The notes: generated from the sequence alone by a model not told the origin. Numbered from the stretch's first letter, positions 34,496-46,514 are shown. The stretch: 64,000 bases of DNA from Bacillus pumilus (GCF_038738535.1 NZ_CP046128.1:2976001-3040000); one strand, 5' to 3'. Program-made: numbers and translations.

Positions 34496-35239
34496 TTACG
34501 GCAAAAGAGTTTTCACGTATTCCTCAAAAGGCAGAGGCAGCGGTTTTTTCGACACTTCTTCATGTTCATGTGTGGTGACATGATCCTCGGTGACGACTAC
34601 ACGTCCTGTTGGTGTGAGCTTTGACGCAAGCGGTCTTTTGTTAAAAGGAGAGGCTTCATTTTCATAAATCTCATGTCTCATTTGGACCAAAGTAGGCTCG
34701 CTCACCTCTTCCAATGTGAAAGCATAGCCTGTTTCAGCGCCTTCCCCCTTATCTAATTGGAGCAGATGCGTTCCTTTTTCGGTTTCCTCTTCTTTGACTC
34801 GAAACCGAATAGACGCTCCTTCCACCCATTCTTCTGTAAAAGGTACAGGCTGAAGAGGTAAATTCACACCAAATCCCGCATCAATAAGGAAGCGTTCGTT
34901 GTGATGGTTCAACGTCATGGCTACGTGCGTGCCATCAATTGCCCATGTGCACGCTTCTTTGTTATACACGGTCCCTTGAACGAGCTGTACAGCAAGCCCT
35001 GCCTCTTTTAACACATAATATAAGAGAGGATTGAGATCGTAGCAAAGACCTCCTCTTTCTCCTTCAAGAAGATGCTGCTTCAACCCCTCTTGATTCAAGG
35101 CATAGGATTGTTTGTTCAGCACAGATCTATTTTCAAATGGAAAGGTGTAGGCCATCTTTTTTAATAATACAGGCAGATCATCAAAGGTGATGGACTGGCC
35201 TTCGTATCCGATCTTCTGTAAAAATGCTGATTGCATCAT
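34496..35239 (-). CDS. yvcN: arylamine N-acetyltransferase YvcN
   Basis: NAT family enzyme, 247 residues. It acetylates arylamines and hydrazines from acetyl-CoA in the cytosol. The catalytic triad is visible: Cys in GERGGLCYDLNPLL, His in DGTHVAMTLN, Asp in FLIDAGFGVN. It follows crh, but the crh terminator lies between, so expression depends on read-through or its own promoter. AAGGG lies seven bases before the ATG at 35239. Confidence 0.92.
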   Translation of the reverse strand: MMQSAFLQKIGYEGQSITFDDLPVLLKKMAYTFPFENRSVLNKQSYALNQEGLKQHLLEGERGGLCYDLNPLLYYVLKEAGLAVQLVQGTVYNKEACTWAIDGTHVAMTLNHHNERFLIDAGFGVNLPLQPVPFTEEWVEGASIRFRVKEEETEKGTHLLQLDKGEGAETGYAFTLEEVSEPTLVQMRHEIYENEASPFNKRPLASKLTPTGRVVVTEDHVTTHEHEEVSKKPLPLPFEEYVKTLLP

Positions 35240-35260
35240 ATTCATTCCCTTCTAAAAAAA

Positions 35261-35282
35261 CTGAGTCTGTGAAGAGACTCAG
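35261..35282 (-). terminator. crh terminator containing the crh stop codon
   Basis: CTGAGTCT / AGACTCAG hairpin followed on the minus strand by seven T (35254-35260). The crh TGA is inside the first arm. Confidence 0.92.
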
Positions 35283-35536
35283 TTTTCTTGATTGATAAAA
35301 TCCGTTAACGCATCAATGGCTTCTTGTTCATCCGCACCATCTGCTATCAGTGTGACAGTGACCCCAGAGCTGATCGCAAGGCTCATGAGACCCATAATGC
35401 TCTTCGCATTGACTTTTTTTCCGTCCTTCTCTAGAAAAATTTCAGCCCCAAAGCGATTGGCTTCTTGTACAAACAAAGCAGCGGGACGTGCCTGCAAGCC
35501 TGTTTTTAACTGGATGGTGACCGTTTTTTCCACCAT
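35279..35536 (-). CDS. crh: Crh, catabolite repression HPr-like protein
   Basis: HPr paralog of 85 residues. Gln replaces the PTS-active His at position 15 (GLQARPAA), while the regulatory Ser46 (NAKSIMGLMS) is kept. So it cannot carry phosphate for sugar uptake but can be phosphorylated at Ser46 by HprK (gene at 55628) and then act with CcpA; it also binds methylglyoxal synthase in B. subtilis. Last gene of the yvcI-yvcJ-glmR-whiA-crh operon. Confidence 0.97.
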   Translation of the reverse strand: MVEKTVTIQLKTGLQARPAALFVQEANRFGAEIFLEKDGKKVNAKSIMGLMSLAISSGVTVTLIADGADEQEAIDALTDFINQEN

Positions 35537-35562
35537 ATGATCTGCCTCCCTTTTTCATTCTC

Positions 35563-36513
35563 CTATTTGAGTGTAACAGCTTGTCCGTTTCGTAATTGTT
35601 CTGCAATTTGATCTAGCTTTCTTAAGCGGTGGTTAATGCCTGATTTGCTGATCTTGCCGCTTTCCACCATTTCTCCCAGTTCCTTTAGCGTAACCTCTTG
35701 ATAGTCGACTCGCAGTTTTGCAATTTCACGCAGCTTATCCGGCAGGGCATCAAGTCCAATTTTTTCATCAATGAATTGAATGTTCTCGACCTGGCGCAGT
35801 GATGCACCAATCGTTTTATTCAAGTTTGCTGTTTCACAATTGACGAGCCGGTTCACGGAATTTCGCATATCACGGACGATCCGAACGTCTTCGAAGCGAA
35901 GAAGTGAATTATGCGCACCTACAACGCTTAAGAATTCGGTAATTTTTTCGGCTTCTTTCATATACGTGATGTATCCTTTTTTACGCTCAAGTGTTTTACT
36001 GTTGAGTTGAAATTGATTCATCAGCTCACAAAGGGCATCATTGTGTTCTTTATATAGTGAAAAAATCTCAAGGTGATAGGAAGACGTTTCTGGATTATTC
36101 ACAGAACCGCCTGCTAAAAAAGCACCTCTCATATAGGAGCGCTTGCAGCATCTTTTCTTTACAAGCTCTTCTGAAATATTGCGCTCAAATACAAATTGCT
36201 CACCTAATATTTTCAAATCCTCTAAAATGGTTTTCGCTCGTTCTACCAGTCTGACAATATACACATTATTCTTTTTTAATCTCATTTTCTTACGAACGAG
36301 CAGCTCGACTGTGACATCATATTTCTTTTTCAGCAGCGTATAAATCCGTCTTGCGATGGCTGCGTTCTCTGTCTGTATATCTAGAATTAATTTTCGATTA
36401 GAGAAAGATAATGAACCGTTCATACGGATGAGGGCAGAAAGCTCTGCTTTTGTGCAGCAGTCCTTCACGTCCAGATTAGTCAGCTCTTTTTTTGTTTCGG
36501 ATGCAAATGACAT
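35563..36513 (-). CDS. whiA: WhiA, DNA-binding cell division/chromosome segregation factor
   Basis: WhiA family, 316 residues: an N-terminal degenerate LAGLIDADG-homing-endonuclease fold ([30 protein letters not shown]) joined to a C-terminal helix-turn-helix ([29 protein letters not shown]). In Bacillus it influences division, segregation and membrane composition rather than acting as a classic regulator. GGGGGTGG precedes ATG 36513, and the start matches the family [11 protein letters not shown]. Confidence 0.96.
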   Translation of the reverse strand: MSFASETKKELTNLDVKDCCTKAELSALIRMNGSLSFSNRKLILDIQTENAAIARRIYTLLKKKYDVTVELLVRKKMRLKKNNVYIVRLVERAKTILEDLKILGEQFVFERNISEELVKKRCCKRSYMRGAFLAGGSVNNPETSSYHLEIFSLYKEHNDALCELMNQFQLNSKTLERKKGYITYMKEAEKITEFLSVVGAHNSLLRFEDVRIVRDMRNSVNRLVNCETANLNKTIGASLRQVENIQFIDEKIGLDALPDKLREIAKLRVDYQEVTLKELGEMVESGKISKSGINHRLRKLDQIAEQLRNGQAVTLK

Positions 36514-36530
36514 CCTTGCCACCCCCATTC

Positions 36531-37490
36531 CTATTTTTTCTTATGCAGCAGGTCGACAAGCAGCGAGGCTACTTTCAGCGTGTCGTGACGAATCACATGC
36601 TGGTCATATGTAATGATTTCCCCAGGGATGACTTCCAGTCCCATTGCCTTGAGTACATCTGTGTCGAACTGTACAGGCTGTGCCTGTTCTTCTGCATATT
36701 TTGCTTTGATCTCTTCTGGAATTTCTTTATTGTTCACAAAAATGGTATCGATAAATGGACGAACCATATGATCATTTAATGCCTGCACATGATCAGCTGC
36801 ACTGTAGGAAAGCGTTTCCCCTGGCTGCGTCATGACATTGCAAATATACACTTTTTTCGCCTTCGAGCGAATCACTTCTTCGCCAATATGCGGTACAAGC
36901 AAGTTTGGCAGGATACTCGTATACAAGCTGCCTGGCCCAATGACGATCAAATCAGCTTCACGAATGACTTGAATCGATTCTGGGAGCGGTTCAATCGTAT
37001 CGGGTGTGAGGAACACTCGTTTAATTCGCTCACCGTAGGTTGGGATTTTTGATTCTCCTGTCACCACTTGCCCGTTTTCTAATTCAGCATGAAGAACAAC
37101 ACTTGAATTCGCTGCTGGCAAGACTTTTCCTCTCACATTTAAGACCTTGCTCATTTCTGTGACGGCATGAAAAAAATCACCGGTTATATTTGTCATGGCC
37201 GCAAGAATGAGGTTGCCAAGAGAGTGGCCTGTTAAGTCATTCCCTTTGTTAAAACGGTGCTGAAATAAGTCTTCTACAAGCGGTTCAACATCAGAGAGAG
37301 CTGCAAGGACATTTCGAATATCGCCTGGAGGCGGAATATTCAAATCATGCCGCAGTCTGCCTGAGCTGCCTCCGTCATCAGCAACCGTTACAATAGCGGT
37401 AATGTCCACTGGCTTTGTTTTTAGCCCTCTGAGCAAAACAGATAAGCCAGTGCCCCCACCAAGAATGACCACCTTTGGAAGTGTCGTCAT
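36531..37490 (-). CDS. glmR: GlmR (YvcK), UDP-GlcNAc-binding regulator of carbon flow to the wall
   Basis: CofD-like/YvcK family, 319 residues: [18 protein letters not shown] at the N-terminus, [20 protein letters not shown] and [15 protein letters not shown]. In B. subtilis it stimulates the GlmS aminotransferase and supports wall synthesis on gluconeogenic carbon sources; it binds UDP-GlcNAc. The start directly follows the yvcJ stop. Confidence 0.95.
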   Translation of the reverse strand: MTTLPKVVILGGGTGLSVLLRGLKTKPVDITAIVTVADDGGSSGRLRHDLNIPPPGDIRNVLAALSDVEPLVEDLFQHRFNKGNDLTGHSLGNLILAAMTNITGDFFHAVTEMSKVLNVRGKVLPAANSSVVLHAELENGQVVTGESKIPTYGERIKRVFLTPDTIEPLPESIQVIREADLIVIGPGSLYTSILPNLLVPHIGEEVIRSKAKKVYICNVMTQPGETLSYSAADHVQALNDHMVRPFIDTIFVNNKEIPEEIKAKYAEEQAQPVQFDTDVLKAMGLEVIPGEIITYDQHVIRHDTLKVASLLVDLLHKKK

Positions 37491-38378
37491 CTATTTTCTG
37501 CTTCTCTTTTCAATGTCCCGGTGAGTGACATGAGTGTAGTAGTCATTTTTAAAATACTCCGATAAGTAGTTAGCTAGCGTCACTGATCGGTGCTGTCCGC
37601 CTGTACAGCCAATAGCGATCACAAGCTGGCTTTTTCCTTCTCGTTTATAGGACGGAAGCATAAAGCTGAGAAGGTCAATTAATTTCTCTGTGAATTTTTG
37701 TGTCTCGCTCCATTTCATTACATAGGAGCGCACTTCTTCATCGTTTCCAGTCTGTGGACGCATGCTCTCAATATAGTAAGGATTCGGCAGAAATCTCACA
37801 TCAAATACAAGATCAGCATCAATCGGCAGACCGTATTTAAAACCGAAGGACATCACATTCACTGTAAACACCTGCCCTTGGTTCGTGGCAAAGTGCGCGA
37901 CAATTTTTTCTCGAAGCTGTTTTGGTTTTAAATCCGATGTATCAAAAATCATTTGAGCCCGGCCTTTTAACTCTTCTAACAGGTCGCGTTCCATTGCGAT
38001 TCCTTCGAGGGGCAAACCTGTTGTCGCAAGGGGATGCGAACGTCTCGTTTCTTTGTATCTTGAGACAAGCACCTTATCGTTTGAATCTAGAAATAATATT
38101 CTTGGTGTGATCCAGCCAAGATCACTCATTTCATCTAAAGCTGCAATTAAGCTGTCAAAGAATTCTCGTCCGCGTAAATCCATCACAAGGGCGACCTTGC
38201 TCATCTTAGAATTCGATTCCTTCATGAGCTCTAGGAACTTCGGTAAAAGTGATGGCGGCAAGTTATCTACACAGAAGTAACCTAAGTCTTCAAAGCTTTG
38301 AATGGCAACGGTTTTCCCCGCACCTGACATTCCTGTAATAATCACAAGCTGAATATCTTCTTGTTTGTTCGTATTCAT
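37491..38378 (-). CDS. yvcJ: YvcJ, RapZ-family nucleotide-binding protein
   Basis: RapZ/YvcJ P-loop protein of 295 residues. Walker A is [23 protein letters not shown] and the C-terminal [17 protein letters not shown] block are family hallmarks. In E. coli RapZ steers the GlmZ small RNA; in B. subtilis YvcJ hydrolyses GTP/ATP and affects competence gene expression. The ATG at 38378 has AGAGGA seven bases upstream and gives the family length. Confidence 0.94.
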   Translation of the reverse strand: MNTNKQEDIQLVIITGMSGAGKTVAIQSFEDLGYFCVDNLPPSLLPKFLELMKESNSKMSKVALVMDLRGREFFDSLIAALDEMSDLGWITPRILFLDSNDKVLVSRYKETRRSHPLATTGLPLEGIAMERDLLEELKGRAQMIFDTSDLKPKQLREKIVAHFATNQGQVFTVNVMSFGFKYGLPIDADLVFDVRFLPNPYYIESMRPQTGNDEEVRSYVMKWSETQKFTEKLIDLLSFMLPSYKREGKSQLVIAIGCTGGQHRSVTLANYLSEYFKNDYYTHVTHRDIEKRSRK

Positions 38379-38417
38379 GCCTGCTTCCTCTCCTTCTTTA
38401 TGAAAACGGTTCATGTA

Positions 38418-38882
38418 TTAGTCTCCTTGAGGATCTAACCGATAAGCAATCAATTCAAAATCAGGTGTATACGTAAAAGTACCGTGCAGAAGTCCTTTTC
38501 CCTTTAGCATGAAATCAAGAATATGAGAATCTCCTGGTGCCATCGGTAAATGAGGCACATCCTTTACTTCATGCCACTTTAAAATGCCTTCCTCTGACTC
38601 TGTCACGTTTTTTCCAGTAAATGAATCTGCCATAAAGGTGAACATCATCCACTCTTGAACGATTTGATCGCCTTCTTTTATGATAAAGGTAAAAACACCT
38701 TTTAACTGTGGATTTAAAATATAAATTCCTGTTTCTTCTCTATACTCTCGAACGACTGAATCCTTGACCGATTCTCCGCTTTCCATTTTGCCGCCCGGCG
38801 CTACCCACCAGCCCCGTCTTGGCTTTTGCAGCAAGAGAACTTGATCTTCGTGATGCAGCACACAATTGGTTACTCGTTGCAT
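38418..38882 (-). CDS. yvcI: Nudix hydrolase YvcI
   Basis: Nudix protein of 154 residues. The Nudix box is GGKMESGESVKDSVVREYRE followed by ETGI, with metal-binding glutamates. It probably hydrolyses a nucleoside diphosphate derivative; the substrate is unknown. First gene of the yvcI-yvcJ-glmR-whiA-crh operon. Confidence 0.92.
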   Translation of the reverse strand: MQRVTNCVLHHEDQVLLLQKPRRGWWVAPGGKMESGESVKDSVVREYREETGIYILNPQLKGVFTFIIKEGDQIVQEWMMFTFMADSFTGKNVTESEEGILKWHEVKDVPHLPMAPGDSHILDFMLKGKGLLHGTFTYTPDFELIAYRLDPQGD

Positions 38883-39239
38883 CAGCTGTCACCTACTCTT
38901 TTATGTCTTTAACTTATTATACAGGTTCATCCTGACTCTCACAATGAACATGCCCCTTCTTCACCGAAAACAGACCGGATTTCGTCTGAAAGAGGTGGCG
39001 GGCAATTTCTCTACTCTTTATTTTACAGCATCTAATGGTTCTCCATGCGTCATTTGTGAACATCTCATGAATTTCTGATTTTAAGCAAAAAAAAGGACAC
39101 GGATTCTCATCCGTGCCAAACATGTATTCCTTATAAAAGGGGGTCAATTACTAGTTTTATCATAACGGATAATTATTTCACCCGTGTTACATTCCAGTTA
39201 AAAGCCCATGACGCTATATTAAGGATTTACGACAGCCAT
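38883..39239. other. intergenic region yvcI-trxB
   Basis: 357 bp. It contains the trxB terminator at 39098-39115 (CACGGAT/ATCCGTG, then eight T on the minus strand) and presumably the yvcI promoter. Short open frames here lack ribosome sites and look accidental. Confidence 0.6.
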
Positions 39240-40226
<987 letters not shown>

Positions 40227-40366
40227 TTATTAGAATGCCCTTGGGTGATGCTTCCATTCATGACAGAGAGCATCAATTCCACTCTTACTTTTATTCCTTA
40301 CCCATATCCTATTAAATCTGCGGATAATAAGCGAATCATTTGCTCATATCTTCAAAAAAAGAAAAA

Positions 40367-40394
40367 GCTTCCTTAAACTGCTGTTTAAGGAAGC
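40367..40394 (-). terminator. cwlO terminator
   Basis: 12-bp perfect stem GCTTCCTTAAAC / GTTTAAGGAAGC, loop TGCT, followed on the minus strand by TTTTTC and a T-rich tract. Confidence 0.92.
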
Positions 40395-40423
40395 CTGTTT
40401 ACGGTTATATAGTAAGTAACGAT

Positions 40424-41806
40424 TTATTCAACGACTCTTCTCACAACGCCATTGAATGCTTTTTTCCAGTAAACATTGCTCATAGAGTCAACTGAAACAC
40501 CGCGAGAGCTGTTATCGTTCAAGAATGTACCGTTTCCTAAGTAAATACCAACGTGTCCATTTACTTTATACGTATCAAAGAACACAAGGTCTCCGCGTTT
40601 CATGTCAGATGCACTTACAGCTCTTCCTTTACCTACAAGCGTATCTGTTGTTGTACCGCCAACTGGTCCAAGGTTGATGCCTGCTGATGCGAATGCCCAG
40701 CGAACGAATGAAGAACAGTCAAAACGACGTGCATCAATATCGGCTTGTGATCTGCCGCCGCCCCATTTATACGGAGATTGTCCAACGATGGTAGAACCTG
40801 TGCTGATTGCACCTTCGATTCCGCCTACGTTACTGCTGACAGGTGATCCACCGCCAGAAGATGGCTTCTTGCTTGGTGAACTGCTGTTGTTATTATTATT
40901 TGAAGATCCACTGTTACTGTTATTTGAAGACGGGCTGCTGTCGTTAGTTGAGCTGTTGTCTTCCGCTTGAACACTCGCTTGACGCTGCTGTTGTCTTTGT
41001 GCTTTTTCTTCTTTTGCTTTTTGAGCTGCTTCTCTCGCTTCTTTTTCAGCTTGTTTTTGAGCAGCGATTGTTGCGTCTTTTTCAGATGCAATGCTGTTAG
41101 CCTCACTGTTTAACTCGCTGATTTCAGAAGATGCACTTCCCTTTTGCTTTTTCACTTGCTTGAATAGCTTGTCTTTTTCATCAAGCTGTTTATTCAAGTC
41201 TGTTTGAAGCGTTTCAAGCTTTGCAAGTGTCTTTTGAACATCTTCAAGCTTTGTGTTTAATTCGTTTTCAGACTTTTGAAGCTCAGCTTTGTCTTTTTCT
41301 TGCTCTTTAATGATTTCGCTGTCTGCGTTGATGAGTGTAGATACTGCACCTGCACGGCTGATGAAATCGCTAAAGCTTTTCGCTCCTAGTAATACATCTA
41401 TGTATTTCGTAGAACCGCCGCTTTCTTGAAGCGCACGTACACGCTTTTTCAAGAATTTGTTTCTATCTTCAATACGTTTTTCAGTATCAGCAATTTCTTG
41501 TTTCAGTGCTTTGATTTCTTTTTTCGTTTGTTCATTTTCTTTTTGTTTTTCTTCGATTTGATCACTTGTTTTTAAAGCTTTCTCGTCAATTTCTTTTAGC
41601 TTTAGTGCAAGTGCCTCTTGTTTTGCTTCAAGCTTTGAAAGCTCATCTTTTTTCTTTTGAAGGTTTTTGTTGACCTCAGATTGCTTGCTGTCCAGCTCTT
41701 GTTTCTTTTGTTCAAAGTTCTGTGCGTTTGCTTCATGAGTAAATGGGATAAATAAACCGCTCGCTCCGATGACCGAAGCTAAACCGAAAGTAATAAACTT
41801 TTTCAC
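40424..41806 (-). CDS. cwlO: CwlO, D,L-endopeptidase for cell-wall elongation
   Basis: Secreted wall hydrolase of about 460 residues (473 in B. subtilis). Signal peptide, then two long coiled-coil segments (about 30-245) that interact with FtsEX, a Ser/Asn-rich low-complexity linker (about 275-325), and a C-terminal NlpC/P60 domain with catalytic Cys ([12 protein letters not shown]), His (GHVGIYLG) and a polar third residue. It cuts gamma-D-Glu-DAP bonds and is essential together with LytE. The GTG at 41806 ([11 protein letters not shown]) has AAAGGAGG eight bases upstream. Confidence 0.96.
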   Translation of the reverse strand: MKKFITFGLASVIGASGLFIPFTHEANAQNFEQKKQELDSKQSEVNKNLQKKKDELSKLEAKQEALALKLKEIDEKALKTSDQIEEKQKENEQTKKEIKALKQEIADTEKRIEDRNKFLKKRVRALQESGGSTKYIDVLLGAKSFSDFISRAGAVSTLINADSEIIKEQEKDKAELQKSENELNTKLEDVQKTLAKLETLQTDLNKQLDEKDKLFKQVKKQKGSASSEISELNSEANSIASEKDATIAAQKQAEKEAREAAQKAKEEKAQRQQQRQASVQAEDNSSTNDSSPSSNNSNSGSSNNNNNSSSPSKKPSSGGGSPVSSNVGGIEGAISTGSTIVGQSPYKWGGGRSQADIDARRFDCSSFVRWAFASAGINLGPVGGTTTDTLVGKGRAVSASDMKRGDLVFFDTYKVNGHVGIYLGNGTFLNDNSSRGVSVDSMSNVYWKKAFNGVVRRVVE

Positions 41807-42115
41807 GAATAGTTCCTCCTTTGACAATTTCCAAGCGACATGAGAAAGCAGCAAATTCTCTGCGGCCAATCTGTGCTATCTATGTCTTTCTTCCTGATTG
41901 ATCAGTCAGATGTTGACCAGATTGTTTCTATCACTAGGTGTTTCATTATGTATAGTAAAATATCTAAATATATGTCTTTGTTTTAATCCACGATTTTCAT
42001 TATACATGAGACATCGACAAAATGAGCTAATATTTTTATTACATTTATGTTTCAAAAACATGTCGTGATTGTCATACTTCGCCAAATCCTTGCAAATCCC
42101 ACCTTTTTATCCAAG
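41807..42115 (-). promoter_or_regulatory. cwlO promoter and long untranslated leader
   Basis: Minus-strand TATAAT at 41999-42004 puts the start point about 180 nt before the cwlO start codon. Upstream, at 42038-42054, TGAAAC-ATAAA-TGTAAT resembles the WalR direct repeat TGTWAH-N5-TGTWAH, one mismatch. WalR activates cwlO in B. subtilis, where the leader also shortens mRNA life. No clear riboswitch fold was recognised in the leader. Confidence 0.6.
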
Positions 42116-42121
42116 AAAAAA

Positions 42122-42142
42122 GCATGACCTTTTCGGCCATGC
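42122..42142 (-). terminator. yvcD terminator
   Basis: GCATGACC / GGCCATGC inverted repeat with T-run on the minus strand, just after the yvcD stop. Confidence 0.88.
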
Positions 42143-42169
42143 TGCAATCTGCTGAATCTATTTACCTAT

Positions 42170-43630
42170 TTAATCGATTAACGCACAAATGACTTGTTCA
42201 TATTTAGACAGTGTTTGAACGCTGATTTGAAAAGAGGCTGCAATCTCTTTTTTGCTCACAGCTGATTCTTCTTGCTCCTTCATCCATAAATAATAAGATG
42301 CTGCTGCCCATGCAGGCGCATTTTTCTTATCTACGCCAGAAGCACGTGCCTGCTGAATAATATGGAATAACCAAAAATAAGGCATATGGCTGTCAGGCTG
42401 AACAGCTTCTTCCAAGCTGGATGCCGCCTGTTTTGCGAAAACCGCATCTTCTGAAAACGACCGCACTTCCATTTCATCTTCGTATAAGAGCAGTTCGATG
42501 AATTGCTGTTCGAAGGCTGTTTTCGCTGCGTGTGCATCAAGGACAGATTGAAGAACGTCACGTTCCCCTTTTTGTTTGCTCACATAGTACGCAGTCAGCC
42601 GCTCCTCAATGGAGACCATTGGCTCAGTCTCCTCGGGTTTATCCTGCCACGGCTTGATTTCATCTGCATCGATATCTTCTTCGACCATCTTATTCCAAAC
42701 CGTCTGTGCAAGCGTTTTGTGGCCTGTATAATAAGCTGCGCTTGCGAGCCAGTATAAAAATGTACTATCTCCCTGAAAGCCTGTTTTGTACAAAGAATAA
42801 AGCCATTTAAAGGCCCATTCAAATTCTCCAACTAGGGCAAATGTTGCGCCAAGCTTATAACGCTGTTCACTTAATATTGGATACACGTGCGTTAATTGCT
42901 TCGCTAACGTATTGACCTTTTCTTCTTCTTTTTCATAATGATAGAAGACAAGCTGGTTGCAAAGGGCATGCAGATTACCCGGATTTTCATGAAGAACCCG
43001 GTTCAACATCTCTTTCGCCTGATGGATTTGACCAGAATAAAAATAGGCCAAAGCGAGATTATTATACGCTGACCAAAATTCTGGATACTCAACAATCATC
43101 TGTTCCAGCATTTCAATGGCTTCATCAAGCCTGCCGCTTTCTAGCAAGTGATTCGCTTGATCCTGCTTGACAATCAGGTCATCCTGATCGTAAGGAAAAT
43201 CTTCGTCCTCTTCGTCGCTCATATCGAGCAGGTCGAGGAGATCGTCATTTTCATCTGCAAATTCCCCGTTCTCTTCCAATGAAGCATAGGCAGTAGCTGA
43301 CTTATATGCCTCTTGAAAGAGTCCTAGGTTCGCATAATTATTGGCTTTAAAATAGTGACACTCAGACATGTTTTCATCGATATGTTCAAGTATGAAATCA
43401 AGCAGTTCATTTGATTGTTGGTAATGACCCATTTCAGTATAAATAATGGCAAGCTGTGATAGCATTTCTACATTTTCAGGCTCAAGTACGATAGCCCGCT
43501 GTATCAGCTTACTCGCTTTAGATAGATTTCTTTCTCTATAAGCTTTTAGACCTTTATGAAAAAAGTAATGCCCATCTTGGAATAGCTGGACGACTTGTGT
43601 GTGATTATTTTGAGAAGTGTATTTACTCAC
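42170..43630 (-). CDS. yvcD: TPR-repeat protein YvcD
   Basis: Cytosolic tetratricopeptide-repeat protein, 486 residues. Helical repeats are clear near 20-110 (KASKLIQRAIVLEPENVEML) and 150-290 (EAIEMLEQMIVEYPEFWSAYNNLALAYFYS-type). An acidic stretch rich in Asp/Glu lies around 145-160, and a short helix-turn-helix-like end (KKEIAASFQISVQTLSKYEQ) resembles DNA-binding helices. Function unknown. The GTG at 43630 (MSKYTSQNNH) has GGAGGG five bases upstream. Confidence 0.88.
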   Translation of the reverse strand: MSKYTSQNNHTQVVQLFQDGHYFFHKGLKAYRERNLSKASKLIQRAIVLEPENVEMLSQLAIIYTEMGHYQQSNELLDFILEHIDENMSECHYFKANNYANLGLFQEAYKSATAYASLEENGEFADENDDLLDLLDMSDEEDEDFPYDQDDLIVKQDQANHLLESGRLDEAIEMLEQMIVEYPEFWSAYNNLALAYFYSGQIHQAKEMLNRVLHENPGNLHALCNQLVFYHYEKEEEKVNTLAKQLTHVYPILSEQRYKLGATFALVGEFEWAFKWLYSLYKTGFQGDSTFLYWLASAAYYTGHKTLAQTVWNKMVEEDIDADEIKPWQDKPEETEPMVSIEERLTAYYVSKQKGERDVLQSVLDAHAAKTAFEQQFIELLLYEDEMEVRSFSEDAVFAKQAASSLEEAVQPDSHMPYFWLFHIIQQARASGVDKKNAPAWAAASYYLWMKEQEESAVSKKEIAASFQISVQTLSKYEQVICALID

Positions 43631-43738
43631 CGATACCCTCCATTTCGAACAGTGTACCGTGTGTAGTATAACATACTTCACGAGTCGTCACATAGAACAA
43701 AAGAAAAGGAAGGATTTGTTTTTCACTCAAAAACAAAA

Positions 43739-43758
43739 AGCCAGAGGTGCCCCCGGCT
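43739..43758 (-). terminator. his operon terminator
   Basis: Minus-strand AGCCGGGGGCACCTCTGGCT hairpin followed by TTTTTG, right after the hisI stop. Confidence 0.8.
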
Positions 43759-43760
43759 TT

Positions 43761-44390
43761 TCACTCACCTTGATGACGCTTTTTTAATACTTTTAATACC
43801 TCATCAAGCGGCAATTGCTGTTCACGTAATAACACAAGCAGATGATACAGGAGATCGGCTGTTTCCCATTTCAATTCTTCTTGATCCCGGTTTTTCGCTG
43901 CAATGATGACCTCTGACGCTTCTTCCCCTACCTTTTTTAGGATTTTATCGACCCCTTTTTCAAATAGATAGGTTGTATAAGCGCCTTCTGGCATTTCTGT
44001 CTGACGTTTTGCAATCACCTGTTCAAGTTCATTTAAAATCGCAAAACGATCCTGCTCTTCCGTTTGAAGCTTCACGCCTTCTTCCGAAAAGCAGCTATAG
44101 CTGCCAGTATGGCAGGCTGGTCCACTTGGTGTGACAAGAACAAGCAGAGCATCTTTGTCACAGTCATATCGAATGGATGTGACTCGCTGAGTATGCCCAG
44201 ATGTGGCGCCTTTGTGCCAAAGCTCGTTTCTCGACCGGCTGTAAAACCATGTTTCCCCTGTCTCCAGTGTTTTTTCATAGGATTCTTGATTCATATACGC
44301 CAATGTCAATACTTCCTTACTTTGAGCATCCTGTACAATCGCAGGTATCAGGCCTGCCTCATTAAAGGATAATTCGTTTGCCTGTTTCAT
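43761..44390 (-). CDS. hisI: HisIE, phosphoribosyl-AMP cyclohydrolase / phosphoribosyl-ATP pyrophosphohydrolase
   Basis: Bifunctional enzyme of 209 residues for histidine steps 2 and 3. The N-terminal cyclohydrolase domain (about 1-115) has [16 protein letters not shown], the metal-binding YDCDKDAL and CHTGSYSCF. The C-terminal MazG-fold domain (about 120-209) has [15 protein letters not shown] and [13 protein letters not shown]. Last gene of the his operon, overlapping hisF by 4 bp. Confidence 0.97.
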   Translation of the reverse strand: MKQANELSFNEAGLIPAIVQDAQSKEVLTLAYMNQESYEKTLETGETWFYSRSRNELWHKGATSGHTQRVTSIRYDCDKDALLVLVTPSGPACHTGSYSCFSEEGVKLQTEEQDRFAILNELEQVIAKRQTEMPEGAYTTYLFEKGVDKILKKVGEEASEVIIAAKNRDQEELKWETADLLYHLLVLLREQQLPLDEVLKVLKKRHQGE

Positions 44391-45145
44391 CTGACCTTCA
44401 CCCCGTGTTCTCTCAAGTATGTCTTTACCTCTTGAATTGAAGTCTCTTTATAATGGAAAATGGAGGCTGCTAATGCTGCATCAGCTTCTCCTTTTGTAAA
44501 TGCCTCCAGCATATGCTGGGCATTGCCAGCGCCTCCCGAGGCAATGACAGGCACGGTGACGGCTTCTGACACAAGCTTTGTTAATCGATGATCAAAGCCT
44601 GTTTTCTCACCGTCAACATCCATACTTGTCAGTAAAATCTCTCCTGCTCCCCTCAGCACGGCTTCTTTTGCCCAATCGCTGACCTCTATATCCGTTTGAC
44701 GGCGCCCTCCGTGTGTGTAGACCATGTACTCTTTTTTCTCTTCATCGTACTTTGCATCTATTGCGACGACGATGCACTGGGAACCAAAGAAATCGGCGCC
44801 TTCTGAAATCAGTTCTGGTCTTAAAACTGCCGCTGTGTTCACAGATACTTTGTCTGCACCCGCTCTTAATAAGCGCTTCATGTCATCAAGGTGGTTAATT
44901 CCGCCGCCTACCGTAAAAGGGATGGCAAGAGTGGACGCCACTTGCTTGACCACATCCACCATCGTTTTCCGGCCTTCATGAGAGGCAGAAATATCAAGAA
45001 AGACAAGTTCATCCGCACCTTCCTCATCATACATCTGCGCTAATTCTACCGGATCACCAGCATCCTTTAAGCCGAGGAATTGCACCCCTTTGACCACACG
45101 CCCTTCCTTCACATCGAGACATGGGATGATTCGTTTTGTCATCAT
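44387..45145 (-). CDS. hisF: HisF, imidazole glycerol phosphate synthase cyclase subunit
   Basis: TIM barrel of 252 residues that joins PRFAR with ammonia from HisH to give IGP and AICAR. Catalytic Asp residues lie in IPCLDVKEG and VVAIDAKYD; phosphate sites are VGGGI and SGGAG. It overlaps hisA by 4 bp. Confidence 0.97.
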   Translation of the reverse strand: MMTKRIIPCLDVKEGRVVKGVQFLGLKDAGDPVELAQMYDEEGADELVFLDISASHEGRKTMVDVVKQVASTLAIPFTVGGGINHLDDMKRLLRAGADKVSVNTAAVLRPELISEGADFFGSQCIVVAIDAKYDEEKKEYMVYTHGGRRQTDIEVSDWAKEAVLRGAGEILLTSMDVDGEKTGFDHRLTKLVSEAVTVPVIASGGAGNAQHMLEAFTKGEADAALAASIFHYKETSIQEVKTYLREHGVKVR

Positions 45146-45879
45146 ACGCGGTCAAGCCCTTCAATTGCTTCAGCTAAAGTAAACCGCTTCGTGTAAAGGG
45201 CTTTTCCGATGATCGCACCAGAAACACCTGACTGTTTTTGTACTGACAGCTTTTGAAGATCAGCTAGCGCGCTTACACCACCTGAAGCAATGACTTGTTT
45301 GCCAGTAGCTTCTGCTAAACGAACTGTACTTTCCACATTGGGTCCAGACAGCATGCCATCCATTTGAATATCCGTGAAAATAAAGACCTCCGCACCTTCC
45401 TTTGCCAATTCTTTGCCGAGTTCCTCCGCCTTCACTTTCGACGTTTCAAGCCACCCCTCAGTCGATACAAAGCCATTTCGCGCATCGATCCCAATCGCTA
45501 TTTTCTCCCCATATTGCGCCAGCATTTTTTTCACAAAGGCGGGATTAGAAACAGCGGAGCTGCCAAGGATGACTCTAGCTACACCTTTGTTTATATAAAA
45601 GGCAACGTCTTCTTCTGTCCGAATGCCGCCGCCAATTTGTACATTCACATCTAAGGATGAAGCAATCGCCAGTACATGCTCATGATTGACGCGATTCCCT
45701 GCTTTCGCACCATCTAAGTCAACGAGATGAATCCACTTTGCTCCTTCATTTGCAAACCGCGCAGCCATATCAAGCGGCGAATCTCCATAAATGGTTTCTT
45801 GATCATAATCTCCTTGCACAAGCCGTACACATTTGCCATTTCTCATATCAATCGCTGGATACAATGTAAATTCACTCAT
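45142..45879 (-). CDS. hisA: HisA, ProFAR isomerase
   Basis: TIM-barrel isomerase of 245 residues, homologous to HisF. Catalytic Asp residues lie in [13 protein letters not shown] and [16 protein letters not shown] and ASGGV bind phosphate. It overlaps hisH by 4 bp. Confidence 0.97.
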   Translation of the reverse strand: MSEFTLYPAIDMRNGKCVRLVQGDYDQETIYGDSPLDMAARFANEGAKWIHLVDLDGAKAGNRVNHEHVLAIASSLDVNVQIGGGIRTEEDVAFYINKGVARVILGSSAVSNPAFVKKMLAQYGEKIAIGIDARNGFVSTEGWLETSKVKAEELGKELAKEGAEVFIFTDIQMDGMLSGPNVESTVRLAEATGKQVIASGGVSALADLQKLSVQKQSGVSGAIIGKALYTKRFTLAEAIEGLDRV

Positions 45880-46514
45880 TTGTTCACCCTCTGTTCGTTT
45901 GCTAATTGAATAAATTGTTTGAGCAGCGCCATTCCCGTTGTACTGCTTTTTTCAGGGTGAAACTGTGCGCCAAGCACATTCCCCTTGCCGACAACTGCTG
46001 GTACTTGAACGCCATAATCCGCACTTGCTAATTGCTCTTTTGGATTCATATCACTTACATAATAAGAGTGAACAAAGTACGCAAATCCTTCCGGTACACC
46101 ATCAAACAATGGGGAGGGCTGATGAAATGTGAGCTCATTCCACCCCATATGAGGCACCTTCAGCCTTTGCCCATCCTGGTCGCGATCCTTTAAAAGAACG
46201 ACACGCCCTTTTAACAGCCCCAAACCTTTCGTACGTCCTGCCTCTTCACTTTCTTCAAATAACAGCTGCATCCCAAGACAAATACCAAATAGCAGCTTTC
46301 CTTCCTGCACAACTTGGTGGATAAACTCTTCAAGTCCTGTCTGTTTTAACAGCTGCATCGCATCACGAAACGAACCGACCCCAGGCAAAATATAAGCATC
46401 TGCCTTTTTGAGCTCCTCCACATCAGAGGAGACGATATAACTGGCACCTGCTCGTTCCAATGCTTTTGATACGCTGAACAAATTTCCCATTCCGTAATCA
46501 ATGACTCCGATCAT
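45876..46514 (-). CDS. hisH: HisH, glutamine amidotransferase subunit
   Basis: Class I glutaminase, 212 residues: nucleophile Cys in [12 protein letters not shown], His and Glu in [10 protein letters not shown]. It supplies ammonia to HisF through the barrel. Its start overlaps the hisB stop by one base. Confidence 0.97.
   Translation of the reverse strand: MIGVIDYGMGNLFSVSKALERAGASYIVSSDVEELKKADAYILPGVGSFRDAMQLLKQTGLEEFIHQVVQEGKLLFGICLGMQLLFEESEEAGRTKGLGLLKGRVVLLKDRDQDGQRLKVPHMGWNELTFHQPSPLFDGVPEGFAYFVHSYYVSDMNPKEQLASADYGVQVPAVVGKGNVLGAQFHPEKSSTTGMALLKQFIQLANEQRVNK

Noticed and set aside
38917..39147. Possible small gene between yvcI and trxB.
   Set aside because: It overlaps the trxB terminator hairpin and has no ribosome site.
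40602..40970. Open frame of 122 codons opposite cwlO.
   Set aside because: It is antisense to the Ser/Asn-rich linker and the NlpC/P60 domain of cwlO; repetitive codons keep the opposite frame open by chance.
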